From a bacterium (GTDB lineage: Bacteria; Patescibacteriota; Doudnabacteria; UBA920), in assembly GCA_021791515.1 (NCBI GenBank), contig JAJYWK010000008.1:1-41050 (forward strand): a stretch of DNA of 41,050 nt, given 5' to 3'. Below the pieces are notes generated by a model. The model made no database searches. It had not been told where the DNA came from and saw only the letters and a program-made list of their open reading frames with translations. The position numbers and the translations under genes are program-made. Within the stretch, counting starts at the first letter, position 1. Every line of letters starts with the position of its first letter. Of this stretch, positions 10,094 through 18,244 are shown one piece after another.

Positions 10094-10657
10094 ATGCGAA
10101 AATTACTGAGCATCAAAAAATCTTTCGCTCTCTTCGCATTGACACTGGCAATAGCCTTGGCCTCACAATCCGTTCCAACCGTTTCGCGTGCTTATGTGTA
10201 TAACGGATACCACTGGCCAAGTTATCCTGTTAGTGTCGATGTAAGCGATGCGAGCTTACCCTTTTCCTGGATATCTCCCATCTCCAGCGCAATGAGCGCA
10301 TGGAATGGGGCTTCCTCGCCATTTTATTTCAACTCCGGACAATCCGGTCATAAAATGTTGACTGCCAATAAGGGAGCAAACAATACGCCCGGCATCACAC
10401 GTACAGACGCTACAGGATATAATATTACCGACAATGACACAACGTTCAATACGTACTATTCCTGGGCGACAAACGGCGATCCATATTCTTACGATATCCA
10501 AAGCGTAGCTACCCACGAGCTTGGCCATTGGCTAAACTTGGCAGATAAAGATAGTGGTTATTATGACACTATGTATGGTGGAGTATCTACCGGAGAAACT
10601 TGGAAGCGTACCCTAGAGTCAGATGACCTTGCGGGAATCAATTACATCTACCCGTAA
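10094..10657 (+). CDS. secreted matrixin-like zinc metalloprotease (M10-type)
   Basis: Signal peptide; ATHELGHWLNLADK (HExxHxxxxxD) and downstream DTMYGG Met-turn. Confidence 0.85.
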   Translation: MRKLLSIKKSFALFALTLAIALASQSVPTVSRAYVYNGYHWPSYPVSVDVSDASLPFSWISPISSAMSAWNGASSPFYFNSGQSGHKMLTANKGANNTPGITRTDATGYNITDNDTTFNTYYSWATNGDPYSYDIQSVATHELGHWLNLADKDSGYYDTMYGGVSTGETWKRTLESDDLAGINYIYP

Positions 10658-10697
10658 GGCGTCTGGTGGCATAAAATTAATTAACTAAGAAAAGACT

Positions 10698-11288
10698 ATG
10701 AACAAGAAAATTGCATTATTTGCACTTGCCGTTGTAGTCGCCGGATCTGCGGGATCATTCTTCTGGTCGCGTAACCATGTTAATGGGAATCAGGAAAGAA
10801 CTGTTACTACCCTGCATTCCATTTATGGCAAGACGACTCCTGAAGAATTGTTTCAGCTTACGGACGGCATAGTGCTTGGCACAGTAGAGAATCTACAAGT
10901 TGCCAAAATTCCATCCAGGCTTGCCGATGGGAAACAAGATATCGTGACTAACGCCAGCATCCGCGTTGAAAAATATCTAAAAAATCCCAAAAATCTGACG
11001 GCTCCGGAAATTACCGTACAAACCGTTGGTGGAACCCTGGGCAACCAAACTATGTTTTCTGACGACTCTCCCTCCTTTGAGAAAGGCCAGCGCGTCGTAG
11101 TATTCTTGCATCAGGAGCCTGACGGCGTCTTCACTATTTTCAGATGGGGGCAAGGCAAGTACACAGTAAGCGACGACGGCCAAGTCGGCACAGGAAAACA
11201 AGAAACCTCATTCTTCAATAATGTCTTTGGCAAAGACATGACCATTAGCCAGCTTGAAACAGAGATTGCTTCGGCTTCTGCGAAGTAA
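10698..11288 (+). CDS. secreted protein with GIVLGTV-type domain, paralogous to 5834-7042
   Basis: N-terminal signal/TM. DGIVLGTVENL...FEKGQRVVVFL...GKYTVSDDGQV parallels EGIVIGTITDI...LVKGEKLLAFL...GSYQIKDGQA. Confidence 0.75.
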   Translation: MNKKIALFALAVVVAGSAGSFFWSRNHVNGNQERTVTTLHSIYGKTTPEELFQLTDGIVLGTVENLQVAKIPSRLADGKQDIVTNASIRVEKYLKNPKNLTAPEITVQTVGGTLGNQTMFSDDSPSFEKGQRVVVFLHQEPDGVFTIFRWGQGKYTVSDDGQVGTGKQETSFFNNVFGKDMTISQLETEIASASAK

Positions 11289-11326
11289 AAAAGTCAAATT
11301 GGTTATGGTTACGGGAAAAGACTAAT

Positions 11327-11370
11327 AAAAAGAAGAGGCCTCTTCAAACCGAAGGGGCCTCCCCCGTAAC
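11327..11370 (-). repeat. 44-nt repeat copy 2
   Basis: aaaaagaagaggcc...gggcctcccccgtaac; identical 16-nt end and GAAGAGGCC arm. Confidence 0.7.
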
Positions 11371-11395
11371 ACCATTATACATCTTCAACAAATCT

Positions 11396-11677
11396 ATGCA
11401 AAACCAACCTTTTGTTAAAGTCCCACTGGATAAAACCCAGACATTTCTAAAAAAGTTTTTGGATCAAACGGATTTTTATTGCCCATTTTGTGGTCAAATA
11501 CTGAAGGAATACAAATCCAATTCCGACAAAGAAACCTGCAAATGTAAAAATTGCAAATCCATTTTTAAAAGCCCCGAAATCTGGTTTACGGAAGAGTTCG
11601 TTAAAAGATATAAGGAACAGATGGAAATTACTTTCTTTAAAAAGACCACCGTAACCATAACGCCGATTGAGGAATAG
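11396..11677 (+). CDS. small zinc-ribbon protein
   Basis: CPFC...CKNC. Confidence 0.65.
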   Translation: MQNQPFVKVPLDKTQTFLKKFLDQTDFYCPFCGQILKEYKSNSDKETCKCKNCKSIFKSPEIWFTEEFVKRYKEQMEITFFKKTTVTITPIEE

Positions 11678-11681
11678 CAAT

Positions 11682-11990
11682 ATGCAAATCCACACAAACC
11701 CGGAGGTGGAAAAATTTATATACTCCCTTGAAAAACAGACCATAGCCAAAACCCTAAGGACAATAGATTTGCTGGAAAGGTTTGGTTTTAATCTTTCCAT
11801 GCCCCATAGCAAAAAGGTAACTGATAATATTTTTGAATTAAGGGTAAGGGGCCAGCAGGAAGTCAGGATATTTTATTGTTTCTACAAAGACCAGATACAT
11901 TTGCTATCGGGTTTTGTTAAAAAATCCCAGAAGACTCCCCCAAAAGAACTCCTAAAGGCCGGTAATAAATACAAGGCTTTAACGTCTTGA
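11682..11990 (+). CDS. RelE/HigB (Gp49-like) toxin
   Basis: FELRVRGQQEVRIFYCFYKDQIHLLSGFVKKSQKTPPKEL pattern; followed by an XRE antitoxin-like gene. Confidence 0.8.
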   Translation: MQIHTNPEVEKFIYSLEKQTIAKTLRTIDLLERFGFNLSMPHSKKVTDNIFELRVRGQQEVRIFYCFYKDQIHLLSGFVKKSQKTPPKELLKAGNKYKALTS

Positions 11991-12015
11991 CAGAATATAA
12001 CCTATAGAGTATATT
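11987..12015 (+). promoter_or_regulatory. promoter for the antitoxin, overlapping the toxin stop codon
   Basis: TTGACA 11987-11992, 17-nt spacer, TATATT 12010-12015. Confidence 0.7.
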
Positions 12016-12050
12016 ATATTTAGGCAGATATTAACCCTAAAGGAGCATTT

Positions 12051-12323
12051 ATGAGCAGCTATAAAAACTTTAAAAAGAAACTTTTAAAAGACAAGGAAAT
12101 TAAAAAGGTCTACAAAGACCTGGGGCCGGAATTTGCAGTAGTCGAAATGATTATTGAAAAGCGACTCAAGGAAGGATTGACCCAGAAAGAACTCGCCGTA
12201 AAAGCCAACACTAAACAACCGGTAATCTCCCGCCTGGAGCGCGGCGACTTTAGCCCTTCCCTGCAATTCCTTTATCGGCTGACTGAAGCACTGGGGGCAA
12301 AACTTGAAGTCTCTATTTCTTAG
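12051..12323 (+). CDS. XRE-family antitoxin (HigA-like)
   Basis: HTH: GLTQKELAVKANTKQPVISRLERGDFSPSLQFLYRLTEALG. Confidence 0.88.
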   Translation: MSSYKNFKKKLLKDKEIKKVYKDLGPEFAVVEMIIEKRLKEGLTQKELAVKANTKQPVISRLERGDFSPSLQFLYRLTEALGAKLEVSIS

Positions 12324-12331
12324 CAACACAT

Positions 12332-12365
12332 AAAAAGAAGCTAACATTACTGATAGCTTCTTTTT
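12332..12365 (+). terminator. intrinsic terminator after the antitoxin
   Basis: AAAAAGAAGCTA / TAGCTTCTTTTT 12-bp perfect inverted repeat, 10-nt loop, T-tract. Confidence 0.8.
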
Positions 12366-12385
12366 ATAAGCCTACTTTAAGTAGG

Positions 12386-12425
12386 ATGTAAAAATTGGGA
12401 GTATATTCCTAATTTTTACATTTTT
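12386..12425 (+). terminator. second hairpin followed by T-run upstream of the fic promoter
   Basis: ATGTAAAAATTGGGA-gtatat-TCCTAATTTTTACAT (one G-T wobble) then TTTT. Confidence 0.55.
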
Positions 12426-12491
12426 CCAAATTAAGGCTAAAGTAAGCTATAATTTTTTGGTAAAATTTCACGACCTTTTCTGCTTAAATAG

Positions 12492-12511
12492 GCTAACTTT
12501 ATAAAGTTAGC
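12492..12511. promoter_or_regulatory. upstream operator palindrome
   Basis: GCTAACTTTATAAAGTTAGC, perfect 20-bp palindrome sharing core AACTTTATAAAGTT; centre 28 bp from the second palindrome. Confidence 0.75.
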
Positions 12512-12516
12512 AACTT

Positions 12517-12545
12517 TTGACAAACTTTATAAAGTTTGATAATAT
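12517..12545 (+). promoter_or_regulatory. fic promoter with operator palindrome in the spacer
   Basis: TTGACA 12517-12522, 17-nt spacer, TAATAT 12540-12545. Palindrome CAAACTTTATAAAGTTTG 12521-12538. Confidence 0.8.
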
Positions 12546-12577
12546 GCCGTTATAGGCTTATAAAACGTTAAAATATT

Positions 12578-13510
12578 ATGACAACGCGCCAAAAACTTGA
12601 AATTATCCAAAAGTCCTCTGGCCTGACCCAGACCCAGCTGGCCGGGCGTTTTGGCGTATCCTTTGTGGCTTTTAACGGTTGGTGGACAGGAAAAGCTACT
12701 CCAAGGCCAAAGATGCAGGCCGCCATTGACGAGCTATTTTTGGAAGTCACCGGCCAAAAAGTTATTCCTGCTGATTTCCTTACTGCCAAAAAACAGTCCT
12801 TAAAAGAAAAGGCCAAAAGCCACAAGAGTATTGTTACCGAAATTATCCAAAACCCCGACATCCGCGACCAGTTCATGCTTAAGCTTACCTACAACTCCAA
12901 TCGTATGGAAGGTAGTACGCTTAGTGAGCCGGACACTGCCGCCATTCTTTTTGACAATGTTGCCCTCCCGAATAAAAGCCTGACCGAACAACTGGAAGCC
13001 AAAAACCACCAGACCGCCCTGCAATACTTGTTTGACTATGTATCTAAAAACGAACCTCTTAACGAAGATTTGATCCTGAAACTTCACAGCATTCTGATGA
13101 ACGGCGTATATCCTGAAGCCGGATTTTACCGCAGGCATGGCGTCAGGATTACCGGTGTTAATTTAGCTACGGCTAACTATTTAAAATTGCCGGATCTTAT
13201 GCCAGCTCTTGCCAAAGATTTAGGTAAGCCAAATAAAGATATTGTCGCTGCCGCGGCTTCCATCCATGCCCGCTTTGAACACATCCACCCCTTCCCCGAT
13301 GGCAACGGGCGCGTTGGCCGCCTGCTCATGAACGCCATGCTGCTTAAAGACAACTTCCCGCCTGCGGTTATTCGCCAGGAACACAAACGCCTGTACAATA
13401 CCTACCTCTATAAGGCCCAAACCAAAGACGACAACAGCCAGCTGGAAGACTTTATCTGCGACGCGATTTCAGACGGCTTCCGGATATTGGAACGTCAGGA
13501 ACTTAAATAA
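12578..13510 (+). CDS. HTH-Fic protein (class II Fic with N-terminal XRE-like HTH)
   Basis: HPFPDGNGRVGR Fic motif; SNRMEG fits the inhibitory [S/T]xxxE[G/N] motif; N-terminal TQTQLAGRFGVSFVAFNGWWTGKATPRP HTH. Confidence 0.92.
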   Translation: MTTRQKLEIIQKSSGLTQTQLAGRFGVSFVAFNGWWTGKATPRPKMQAAIDELFLEVTGQKVIPADFLTAKKQSLKEKAKSHKSIVTEIIQNPDIRDQFMLKLTYNSNRMEGSTLSEPDTAAILFDNVALPNKSLTEQLEAKNHQTALQYLFDYVSKNEPLNEDLILKLHSILMNGVYPEAGFYRRHGVRITGVNLATANYLKLPDLMPALAKDLGKPNKDIVAAAASIHARFEHIHPFPDGNGRVGRLLMNAMLLKDNFPPAVIRQEHKRLYNTYLYKAQTKDDNSQLEDFICDAISDGFRILERQELK

Positions 13511-13520
13511 GGCTCGAGCT

Positions 13521-13565
13521 TGTAGCCTAAACATGTGAACATTTAACATGTTTAGGCTACATTTT
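13521..13565 (+). terminator. terminator after fic
   Basis: TGTAGCCTAAACATGT / ACATGTTTAGGCTACA 16-bp perfect inverted repeat, 9-nt loop, T-run. Confidence 0.75.
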
Positions 13566-13595
13566 TGGGATATCTCTCCAATCGTAAAGTTACAT

Positions 13596-13634
13596 AAAAA
13601 GCCGGGAACCTCTAGCTTGAGCTCCCGGCTTTTT
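13596..13634. terminator. bidirectional terminator between fic and the exonuclease
   Basis: AAAAAGCCGGGA / TCCCGGCTTTTT perfect inverted repeat. Confidence 0.85.
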
Positions 13635-13644
13635 TGTTGATAAC

Positions 13645-14097
13645 TTATCTTTCGCCGTTTAACAATCTCTCAAAGGCTTCGAGATTGCCCAAAGCGTCAT
13701 GAACAGGATTGTGGTCATGCTCGGTAACCCGCAACTTCTTCCAGCTTTGGGTATCCGTAAAATTCCCTACCAAGCCAGCATAGAAGTCGCTAATCCGCCG
13801 CGCGGAATGACCGAAAGGATTAGCTCCTAAAAATAAATGAAAGTAGTAGTTTATGAACTGCCAGTCATAGGCTGGATTGTCGCTCATAAACAGCGGCCGC
13901 CAGCCGGGTACACAGACTTGCTTAATCCAATTGTCAAACTTTGTAAATGTTTCCTTAGTCGCTCCGACCCCGTGAAAAGTAGCCCGACCAGGATAACTCA
14001 CCGCGCCAAATTCAAATAGCTTGTCGTCGTTAAGGGTGGGCGCTGGCCCATGACCTTCGCAGTCAACAAAGATTAAATTTTTTAAATCAGTCTCCAT
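13645..14097 (-). CDS. DEDDh-type 3'-5' exonuclease (RNase T/DnaQ-like)
   Basis: FVDCEGHGP, SDNPAYDWQFI, HDALGNLEAF motifs; last acidic position is Asn. Confidence 0.75.
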   Translation of the reverse strand: METDLKNLIFVDCEGHGPAPTLNDDKLFEFGAVSYPGRATFHGVGATKETFTKFDNWIKQVCVPGWRPLFMSDNPAYDWQFINYYFHLFLGANPFGHSARRISDFYAGLVGNFTDTQSWKKLRVTEHDHNPVHDALGNLEAFERLLNGER

Positions 14098-14308
14098 AAA
14101 AATTAAAACCTCCGGGTCCTGTTACAGCAGCCGGAGGGGGTTAGCAGTTTTAGCTCACAAGAATAAAGACGGCTTATCTCCAGCCTTTGTTACAATAGCA
14201 TCCTGTCAAAATATTCACAACTTCAGCTTGCAGGGCCAAACTAGTTTTTATTTTGAAATATTATCCCTATTGTATAAAACCATTTTATAAATTCCGCTTA
14301 AAATGACC

Positions 14309-14338
14309 TTGCCAGCTTATAACACGGCAAGATATAAT
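14309..14338 (+). promoter_or_regulatory. promoter upstream of portal/short RNA
   Basis: TTGCCA 14309-14314, 18-nt spacer, TATAAT 14333-14338. Confidence 0.7.
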
Positions 14339-14394
14339 ATGGACAAGTTGATAGTCTAGCCTGACGGCGTTCCATTTTAGGAACTAAAAGTACG

Positions 14395-14465
14395 GGGCTG
14401 CAATTTTTGTTCTCAACCATTTTTGTATTTGGTTTGAGGGCTAAAATTGCAGCCCTGTTTTTTGT
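14395..14465 (+). terminator. strong hairpin terminator just before portal
   Basis: GGGCTGCAATTTT / AAAATTGCAGCCC 13-bp perfect stem with inner CTCAACC/GGTTTGAG stem, then T-rich tract. Confidence 0.8.
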
Positions 14466-14477
14466 TTGTCTTTTTTT

Positions 14478-16373
14478 ATGGCGGAATCAAATCCCGAAAA
14501 AGAATCATCAAAGGAAAAAAATTCGGAAGCATTAATCTCCGGACAATATTCGCCGTCCGCGGACGAACAAGCGCTCATTGAAAAATGGAAAAAACGATTT
14601 AACCGCGCCGATGAATTCCTGCGCCCCTACCGCGCCAAGTGGCTGAGAATGTACAAGCTCTACCGCGCATACCAGGAAAAATCCAATTATGCCTACCAGA
14701 CGAGGCTGATGCCGCCCATAGCGTTTCAGATTGTGGAAACCGTAGTGTCCAGAATCGCGGTGGCCAAGCGCAAGACGCGAGTGCTGCCGAGGGACAGGAA
14801 AGACGCGGAGTCCAAAGCTATCCAGTCCTGGGACGATTTGGTCAATTACGACTTCGACGCCATACGCTTGCAGAAAAAAATGCCGAGGTGGTTGAGATCG
14901 ACATCGACCTACGGCAACGGCATAGCCAAAATTACGTGGTGCGTGGACGAGACGGCCGGATACGACGACCCATTCATGGTCATTTGCGATCTGTGGGACA
15001 TCCTCCCCGCTCCGGAAACCGAAGACTTGCAGGAGGACTGCCCGTGGTTAATTCACCGCATTACCAAATTAAAGGATCAGCTTGAGCGGGAGGAAAAAGC
15101 GCGGGGCGATAATCCGATTTACAAGAATCTGGAATTTGTCCAGCCGACGCAGGTGGAAGACTGGAAAAAAGAACGGTATGAAATCAACCAGAAAAAGATT
15201 GGCCAGATCCAGACTACAAAATCTAAAGAAACTTCAGGCGGCACGATTAAAGTGGTCGGTGAAAAATACGAAAAAGAAAAGCAACTGGAGCTGTGGGAAT
15301 GCTGGGACTTTGAAGAAGGAAAACTCGTAACCATCGCCAACCGCGAAGTCCTGATTCGCAACGACGCCAACCCATACCAGAAAGTCAACAACGGCCGCAT
15401 CTTCATAAACCTTCCCGATCACGAACTGAACTGGGAATTCTGGGCCGTAGGGCATATTGAGCCGGTGGAAACGGTAATTGTGGAAATCGCCGATCTGCGC
15501 AACCAGCGCATGGACGACGTGATCCTGATGCTGGACCCGGTAATCAAAATTCGTAAGGACGCGGGTATTTCCAAAAACGACATCGTATTCGCCCCAGGTG
15601 CCAAGTGGGAACTTCGCAAAATGGACGACGTGGTGGTGGAAAAACTTCCCGACGTAAACTTCTCCGGTATCAACGAGGAAAAAATGCTCAGGGATGAAAT
15701 AGAACGGACGCTGGCAATTTCCGAATACAGCCAGGGCATGCCAAAGTCGGCAACCGAACCATTGGGCAAAGTAGCCATGCTCATAAGCCAGGGCAACCTA
15801 AGACTTAGCTCGCTGGCGCAAAATCTGGCAGACGCCTTAAGCCAGCTCGCCAACATCCTCATAGACATGAACCGGGAATTCCTGGGAGAAGACAAACTGT
15901 ACCGCGTTGTGGGCGACCAGGTCAGCTTTAGGGAATTTAAAGCCTCGGACAAGGAAGTAAAAGTGGACGCCATAGTCGAGGTTGAACCTGTGGTTCCGCC
16001 GGACCAGGACACCAGGCTTAACCAGGCCATGCTGCTGTATACCAAGTTCGTGGCCGAAGACAAACCTGACGGCAGCGACCAAGCCGAAGTAACGGCGTGG
16101 AAAAGACGCAAGCGGTTTATACAGGAACTGATGCTGGATGAACTGGGAAAGTCCGCCTATAAAAATATTCTGCTCGGCGGCGATGAGCCTGCTGTGGAAA
16201 AGCCGCAAACCTCGCCCACTCCCCCAAAGTCACCAGAGCCGTTGCCCGTGCCCGTTCCACAGCTGGCTGCGGAAACCACTCCGGCCCAGGCACCAGGATT
16301 TTTCCAAAAATTACTTTCAAAACTTCCAGTTATCGGAAATAAATTTAAATCTAACAAGCAGGTAAAAAAATAA
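14478..16373 (+). CDS. phage portal protein (podovirus-like)
   Basis: Size, position and N-terminal PYRAKWLRMYKLYRAY...YGNGIAKITW portal-like pattern. ATG 14478 assumed as start. Confidence 0.8.
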   Translation: MAESNPEKESSKEKNSEALISGQYSPSADEQALIEKWKKRFNRADEFLRPYRAKWLRMYKLYRAYQEKSNYAYQTRLMPPIAFQIVETVVSRIAVAKRKTRVLPRDRKDAESKAIQSWDDLVNYDFDAIRLQKKMPRWLRSTSTYGNGIAKITWCVDETAGYDDPFMVICDLWDILPAPETEDLQEDCPWLIHRITKLKDQLEREEKARGDNPIYKNLEFVQPTQVEDWKKERYEINQKKIGQIQTTKSKETSGGTIKVVGEKYEKEKQLELWECWDFEEGKLVTIANREVLIRNDANPYQKVNNGRIFINLPDHELNWEFWAVGHIEPVETVIVEIADLRNQRMDDVILMLDPVIKIRKDAGISKNDIVFAPGAKWELRKMDDVVVEKLPDVNFSGINEEKMLRDEIERTLAISEYSQGMPKSATEPLGKVAMLISQGNLRLSSLAQNLADALSQLANILIDMNREFLGEDKLYRVVGDQVSFREFKASDKEVKVDAIVEVEPVVPPDQDTRLNQAMLLYTKFVAEDKPDGSDQAEVTAWKRRKRFIQELMLDELGKSAYKNILLGGDEPAVEKPQTSPTPPKSPEPLPVPVPQLAAETTPAQAPGFFQKLLSKLPVIGNKFKSNKQVKK

Positions 16374-16375
16374 CT

Positions 16376-16570
16376 ATGCCAAAAAATACTGAAAATCAAA
16401 TTACTCCCAAAACAGCCACGGTGATAAGCAAGACCATGAGCGGCAACGACTTCCTGGTCACCTGCCAGGAAAGCCAGGGCTGCGTCCATACCTTCCAGCT
16501 GAAAAAAGAAGATTCCACGCAGCTCGATCTGGGCAACAAAATCAAAATAATCATTCAAAAGGTCGATTAA
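16376..16570 (+). CDS. small hypothetical protein, possibly OB-like
   Basis: ORF 64 aa, beta-rich. Confidence 0.5.
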   Translation: MPKNTENQITPKTATVISKTMSGNDFLVTCQESQGCVHTFQLKKEDSTQLDLGNKIKIIIQKVD

Positions 16571-16590
16571 CAAATAATCAAATAATTTTT

Positions 16591-16971
16591 ATGACAAAAA
16601 AGAAACCAGAAATAAAGCAGCCGGCAGACCAGCAGCCTGATGACGCGAACGATCAAAACGACCAGACTGGCAAAATAGGACTCAAACAGCAAAAAGAAAA
16701 AGAAACCGACGTGAAAAAGCAGGCTAGATGGCAAAAAGTTGTGGCAATATTCGACGAAGCCCAGGCGGCGTACATGGCGGGCAGCGGTTTTGGAGAAGTA
16801 ATCGCAACCCTGCTGGAAACTCTAAAAAACCTGGGTAAGAGTGAAGTTCCGCAGGCTTTAGGAGGCTTAGGCATTAACGACGGACCGGAAATGGATTTGC
16901 CCGCCCAGGAGCCTCCGGCCGACGATCAGGCGGGCGAACCCGCTCCCGAAGACCAAGGAGGACAGCAGTAA
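16591..16971 (+). CDS. hypothetical phage protein
   Basis: ORF 126 aa in the head gene operon. Confidence 0.55.
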   Translation: MTKKKPEIKQPADQQPDDANDQNDQTGKIGLKQQKEKETDVKKQARWQKVVAIFDEAQAAYMAGSGFGEVIATLLETLKNLGKSEVPQALGGLGINDGPEMDLPAQEPPADDQAGEPAPEDQGGQQ

Positions 16972-16973
16972 TC

Positions 16974-17252
16974 ATGGATGGGAATGATGAGGAAAAATTC
17001 AGTGCCGGACTTTCCGTATTGGAAATGACCAGAACCGCCGGTTGGCACTGGCTGGAAGCAGAAATCCGCAAGGAATTGGATATTGAGCTTAACGATCTTC
17101 AAAATTTCAGCCTAGAGAATTTGGGAACCGAACAGATCGCTGCCGCATACCTAGAACACCGGGCCAACGCGGCAGCTTATCAAAAAATTCTAAACATGGT
17201 CCGGTCTGCCATTGACGAAAAAGACTCGGTGGCCGGTGTCATGAATCATTAA
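16974..17252 (+). CDS. hypothetical phage protein
   Basis: ORF 92 aa in the head gene operon. Confidence 0.55.
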   Translation: MDGNDEEKFSAGLSVLEMTRTAGWHWLEAEIRKELDIELNDLQNFSLENLGTEQIAAAYLEHRANAAAYQKILNMVRSAIDEKDSVAGVMNH

Positions 17253-17280
17253 ATAAAAATATTAATTCAATTTTTTACTT

Positions 17281-18195
17281 ATGGACGAAAGAACCAAAGA
17301 GCTTGGCAGCCAGCTCAATTCCGCTGCCGATGACGAAACGGAAACAACCGAAGAGGACGATGGCAAGGAAGAAAAAATCGAGAACCAGGAAGAAGAGGAA
17401 GATAAAGAAAAAACCGAAGAAAAAGATCAAAAAGAAAATAAAGAAGACGGGGAAAAAGAAGATGCTTCGGACAATCAGAAAAAAGAAGAAGACGAGGCGG
17501 ATGAAGAAGATCCGGATAAAAACAAAAAGAAGGATAAAACCAAAGAACCTTCCAAAACCGAAAAACAGGACCGCTGGCATGGCAAGAGCCGCGAAGAAGT
17601 AATTAAATCCTACGAAGAACTGGAAAAGCAGGCGCAGGACTCGAAAGAAAAAAAGTCCGAAAGCGCGAACGACACGGAAAAACCCCAGGATCAAAAACAG
17701 AAAAAGGCCGGCGAAGAACTGGAAATTCCGACCGATGAAGAACTGGCCAAAATGACTCCCAAAGGCTTTGCGGAATGGATGATAAATACGGTCGGCAAGA
17801 TGGTGGAAAAAACTTACGACACCAGGGGCAAGGTTAAGGAAGCCGTGTCGGCGGAAATCAGGGAAGCTCAAAAAGAACACCCCCTCCTGAAGACCAACCA
17901 GGAATACCGGGAAATGATACTGGCCCTGGTCGATGCCGCCGCCCAAAAAGGCACGGTCATGCCTCTCAAAGACGCCTGCGCAAAAGTCGACACCATGATT
18001 GGCAGGGTCAAGGGAGACGATAACAAAATTACCGATGAAGACAAAGCCCGCCTGAAAAAGGCGAAGGCTCAAGTCGAGAGAGGAGCGGGCGCTCCGGCCT
18101 CAACTGGCGAAGAGAAAGGGGCGGAACAAAAACGCCTCGAAAATATCTTCGGAACCGGCAGGTCAAAAAGTCCCTTTGGAGGCTTAGGGGTTTAA
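17281..18195 (+). CDS. putative scaffold protein (E/K/D-rich)
   Basis: Extremely charged N-terminal half; directly upstream of the major capsid gene. Confidence 0.65.
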   Translation: MDERTKELGSQLNSAADDETETTEEDDGKEEKIENQEEEEDKEKTEEKDQKENKEDGEKEDASDNQKKEEDEADEEDPDKNKKKDKTKEPSKTEKQDRWHGKSREEVIKSYEELEKQAQDSKEKKSESANDTEKPQDQKQKKAGEELEIPTDEELAKMTPKGFAEWMINTVGKMVEKTYDTRGKVKEAVSAEIREAQKEHPLLKTNQEYREMILALVDAAAQKGTVMPLKDACAKVDTMIGRVKGDDNKITDEDKARLKKAKAQVERGAGAPASTGEEKGAEQKRLENIFGTGRSKSPFGGLGV

Positions 18196-18244
18196 CACCC
18201 TTAAAGGTCGGCCTCCGATAATAATTAATTAAAGGAATTTTACA

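Noticed and set aside
15419-16111. 230-aa minus-strand ORF over portal
   Set aside because: Ser/Thr-rich shadow of the portal reading frame, no recognisable domain.
16376-16570. Possible IF-1-like OB-fold protein
   Set aside because: Beta pattern is suggestive but no IF-1 signature motif is present.
17303-17602. 99-aa K/R-rich ORF in another frame
   Set aside because: Frame-shifted reading of the acidic low-complexity region.
17275-18072. 265-aa minus-strand Phe-rich ORF
   Set aside because: Mirror of the E/K-rich scaffold gene; low-complexity shadow ORF with no independent signal.
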